Positions 62,901 to 64,000 of a DNA stretch of 64,000 bases are shown here, in pieces. Both the position numbers and the translations under genes were made by a program. The first letter of the stretch is position 1. Each line of letters starts with the position of its first letter. The notes beneath the pieces are model-generated. The model was not told where the DNA came from. It was given only the letters and a program-made list of their open reading frames with translations, and did no database searches. The stretch comes from Lingula anatina (lineage: Eukaryota > Brachiopoda > Lingulata > Lingulida > Lingulidae), in NCBI RefSeq assembly GCF_001039355.2, contig NW_019775303.1, positions 279,664-343,663 of the forward strand, read 5' to 3'.

Positions 62901-64000
62901 GTCCACACAAACTTATCCAGAGAAAATGGCCTTTATGCACCAATAAAGAGAAAGAAAGTCAAAATGTTGAGTGATTTTTTGGGTAAAAAGTAAGTCACAT
63001 AAAGGGGGGCTTATAATCAGGTCTTTTTTGCACAGTTTATCTCAACTTACCGACTAATTTGAATCTGTTGTTATGTACCAATAAATAAGAAAATCACAAG
63101 ATTTATACATCAGAAATTGGTTGAAATTATACACAATGTTTCTGTTGAACCAGAAGTGCAGCAGCAGCATGTGTTCTGATGAAATTGTTAACATGGTATA
63201 GATGGTAACTTTCAAAAGTATTATTTATATCTTACGTATTTAAATAATAAGAAAAATCTATTACAATGTAACTTACTAGTTTTACACCCTTAGTGTTGCA
63301 GCCAATTTTTATGTCAAAGTGTTTGCAGTTTGACAAAGAGCCATATACATTCAGAAACTACTGTAGATTCCTTAATGAACCAAATGTCAACACACCTATG
63401 AAAGGCACACAGGAAAAACATTGGGTGTTAGTAATTAAGGGGAAGTACTTTAAAATAAACAAACTGCACATCATTATCAACATATCTATTGTTCATGTGC
63501 TAGCATGTGTGTTAAATAAAGTATCATCATGATGCATCTTTGAAGACCTACCGAAAGGATGTAATAAAATAGGATATTACATTTTTTAGTAGATCTTCAT
63601 AGATGCATCATTATGAGACTTATTTATTTCTTTAAGATCTACATGTATACACTGATTTGATATGAATGTGTATGTGTTAGAAACAGATAATGGCAAATAT
63701 ATGACAAACTAACAGGACCTTAATTATAAAAGTTGTAATATGTTTTGGTGTTCCATAGCAGGTCTAACATTGATCCAGAGAGAAAACCATACAGTAAACA
63801 TATATCAAAATGTTAGATACCTTGGATCCCACAAATGTTTAACTGCACTGAGTAGTTAGAAAAAACTTTGCTGTTATTCTGCTCATGTCAAAAAGCAAAG
63901 GCAACCAAGGTCTTACTTGTAAGCTGTCATTCTGTAATTGAAATCACAAGCACGTTTTTTTTTCCAGTGTTTAAACATACTTGCCTCTTTAAGCTCATTA
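59916..64000 (-). CDS. SAM-dependent methyltransferase, class I (partial, 5' end outside window)
   Basis: Exons, in gene order: 63985-64000 (cut by the window edge), 62121-62233, 61256-61452, 60742-60850, 60436-60577, 59916-60110; stop TAG at 59916-59918. Phases agree at every junction, and the five full exons encode 251 residues. Numbering from the 62121-62233 exon: DQYHYFGTQAVQEAIDD about 23-34, motif I ILDIGSGIGGPARYIA about 43-58, the acidic end of strand 2 in ITAVELQ, then VCGDFLQADYG, FDLIVSWLTYLH (motif IV region), KKGGKM before the next strand, and SAGF followed by TEKWTDFVKSR near the C-terminus. This arrangement is typical of small-molecule N- or C-methyltransferases of the UbiE/sarcosine-dimethylglycine/phosphoethanolamine type. 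The substrate cannot be read from sequence. Roughly 30-40 N-terminal residues are missing. The gene is tail-to-tail with FAF1. Confidence 0.88.
61631..61919. mobile_element. MITE-like element with about 110-base inverted ends
   Basis: The left end (gggaccatttagaatagatg, then a gatctgagtac stretch) is matched inverted by the right end (gtctattctgaatggcccc). Pairing continues through tatggccaaccccacttcaa and aagcgatgc, then tggtctcccc. The arms are about 110 bases at roughly 85-90% by eye, around a 60-base centre. It lies in a methyltransferase intron and has no coding capacity. Confidence 0.8.
62531..62830. repeat. Nested perfect palindromes in a methyltransferase intron
   Basis: Arm 62531-62631 is matched without mismatch, inverted, at 62730-62830. 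Inside, 62591-62631 and 62634-62674 form a second perfect palindrome with a 2-base loop, so the inner 41 bases occur three times. Between them, 62675-62722 is a direct copy of 63117-63164. The perfection points to a very recent event or an assembly or library chimera. Confidence 0.93.
62826..62865. repeat. 40-base perfect palindrome
   Basis: Two 19-base arms (atctgttttatgaaagatt and its inverse) around a 2-base loop. It directly abuts and slightly overlaps the nested palindrome upstream. Confidence 0.93.
63117..63164. repeat. Source copy of the 48-base segment inside the palindrome
   Basis: ttggttgaaattatacacaa, then a tttctgttgaacc stretch, and gtgcagcag. Identical to 62675-62722, about 440 bases away in direct orientation. 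Confidence 0.9.

Noticed and set aside
1-64000. CRISPR arrays, bacterial operons, phage genes
   Set aside because: Intron-rich eukaryotic DNA; no direct-repeat/spacer arrays or ribosome-binding-site-led gene strings.

Overview
The window is animal nuclear DNA. Genes are split by GT-AG introns into many short exons, intergenic space is long and AT-rich, and there are microsatellites, MITE-like inverted repeats and a truncated LINE-type tail. The recurring words (acatgta, gtaggcctac) and the repeat types suggest a marine invertebrate, probably a lophotrochozoan such as a mollusc. The species cannot be fixed from this sequence alone. Three single N bases (1671, 3912, 23089) mark assembly joins, and two of the large direct duplications end at them.

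Layout: 1-3945 is a 1.66 kb segment present twice. About 4-12.6 kb has no recognised gene. 12651-15839 (minus) holds a two-exon secreted prohormone: signal peptide, Lys-Arg site, a 45-residue peptide and a terminal Gly-Lys-Arg-Arg amidation and cleavage site. 16-36 kb is mostly non-coding, with a 1.09 kb tandem duplication at 21998-24179 that carries a MITE-like element, plus a few orphan exon-like stretches. 36245-48575 (minus) carries two tandem ankyrin genes that I read as INK4/CDKN2-type CDK4/6 inhibitors. 49195-56623 (plus) is a complete 18-exon FAF1 gene, head-to-head with the INK4 pair. 59916-64000 (minus) is the 3' part of a SAM-dependent methyltransferase gene that runs off the window edge and is tail-to-tail with FAF1.

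The main discovery is the INK4-FAF1 block. Both ankyrin genes have the INK4 hallmarks: a short first repeat ending Thr-Ala-Ile-Gln, a phase-0 intron exactly there, a shortened second repeat, and a His-Asp-x-Ala motif in repeat 3. One copy encodes about 5 repeats (p18/p19-like) and the other 4 (p15/p16-like). From general knowledge, human CDKN2C lies head-to-head with FAF1. The same divergent order here argues that an INK4 gene linked to FAF1 predates vertebrates, although the family is usually described as a vertebrate innovation. The second notable find is the unassigned amidated neuropeptide precursor, whose two in-frame splice donors would make two forms of the peptide.
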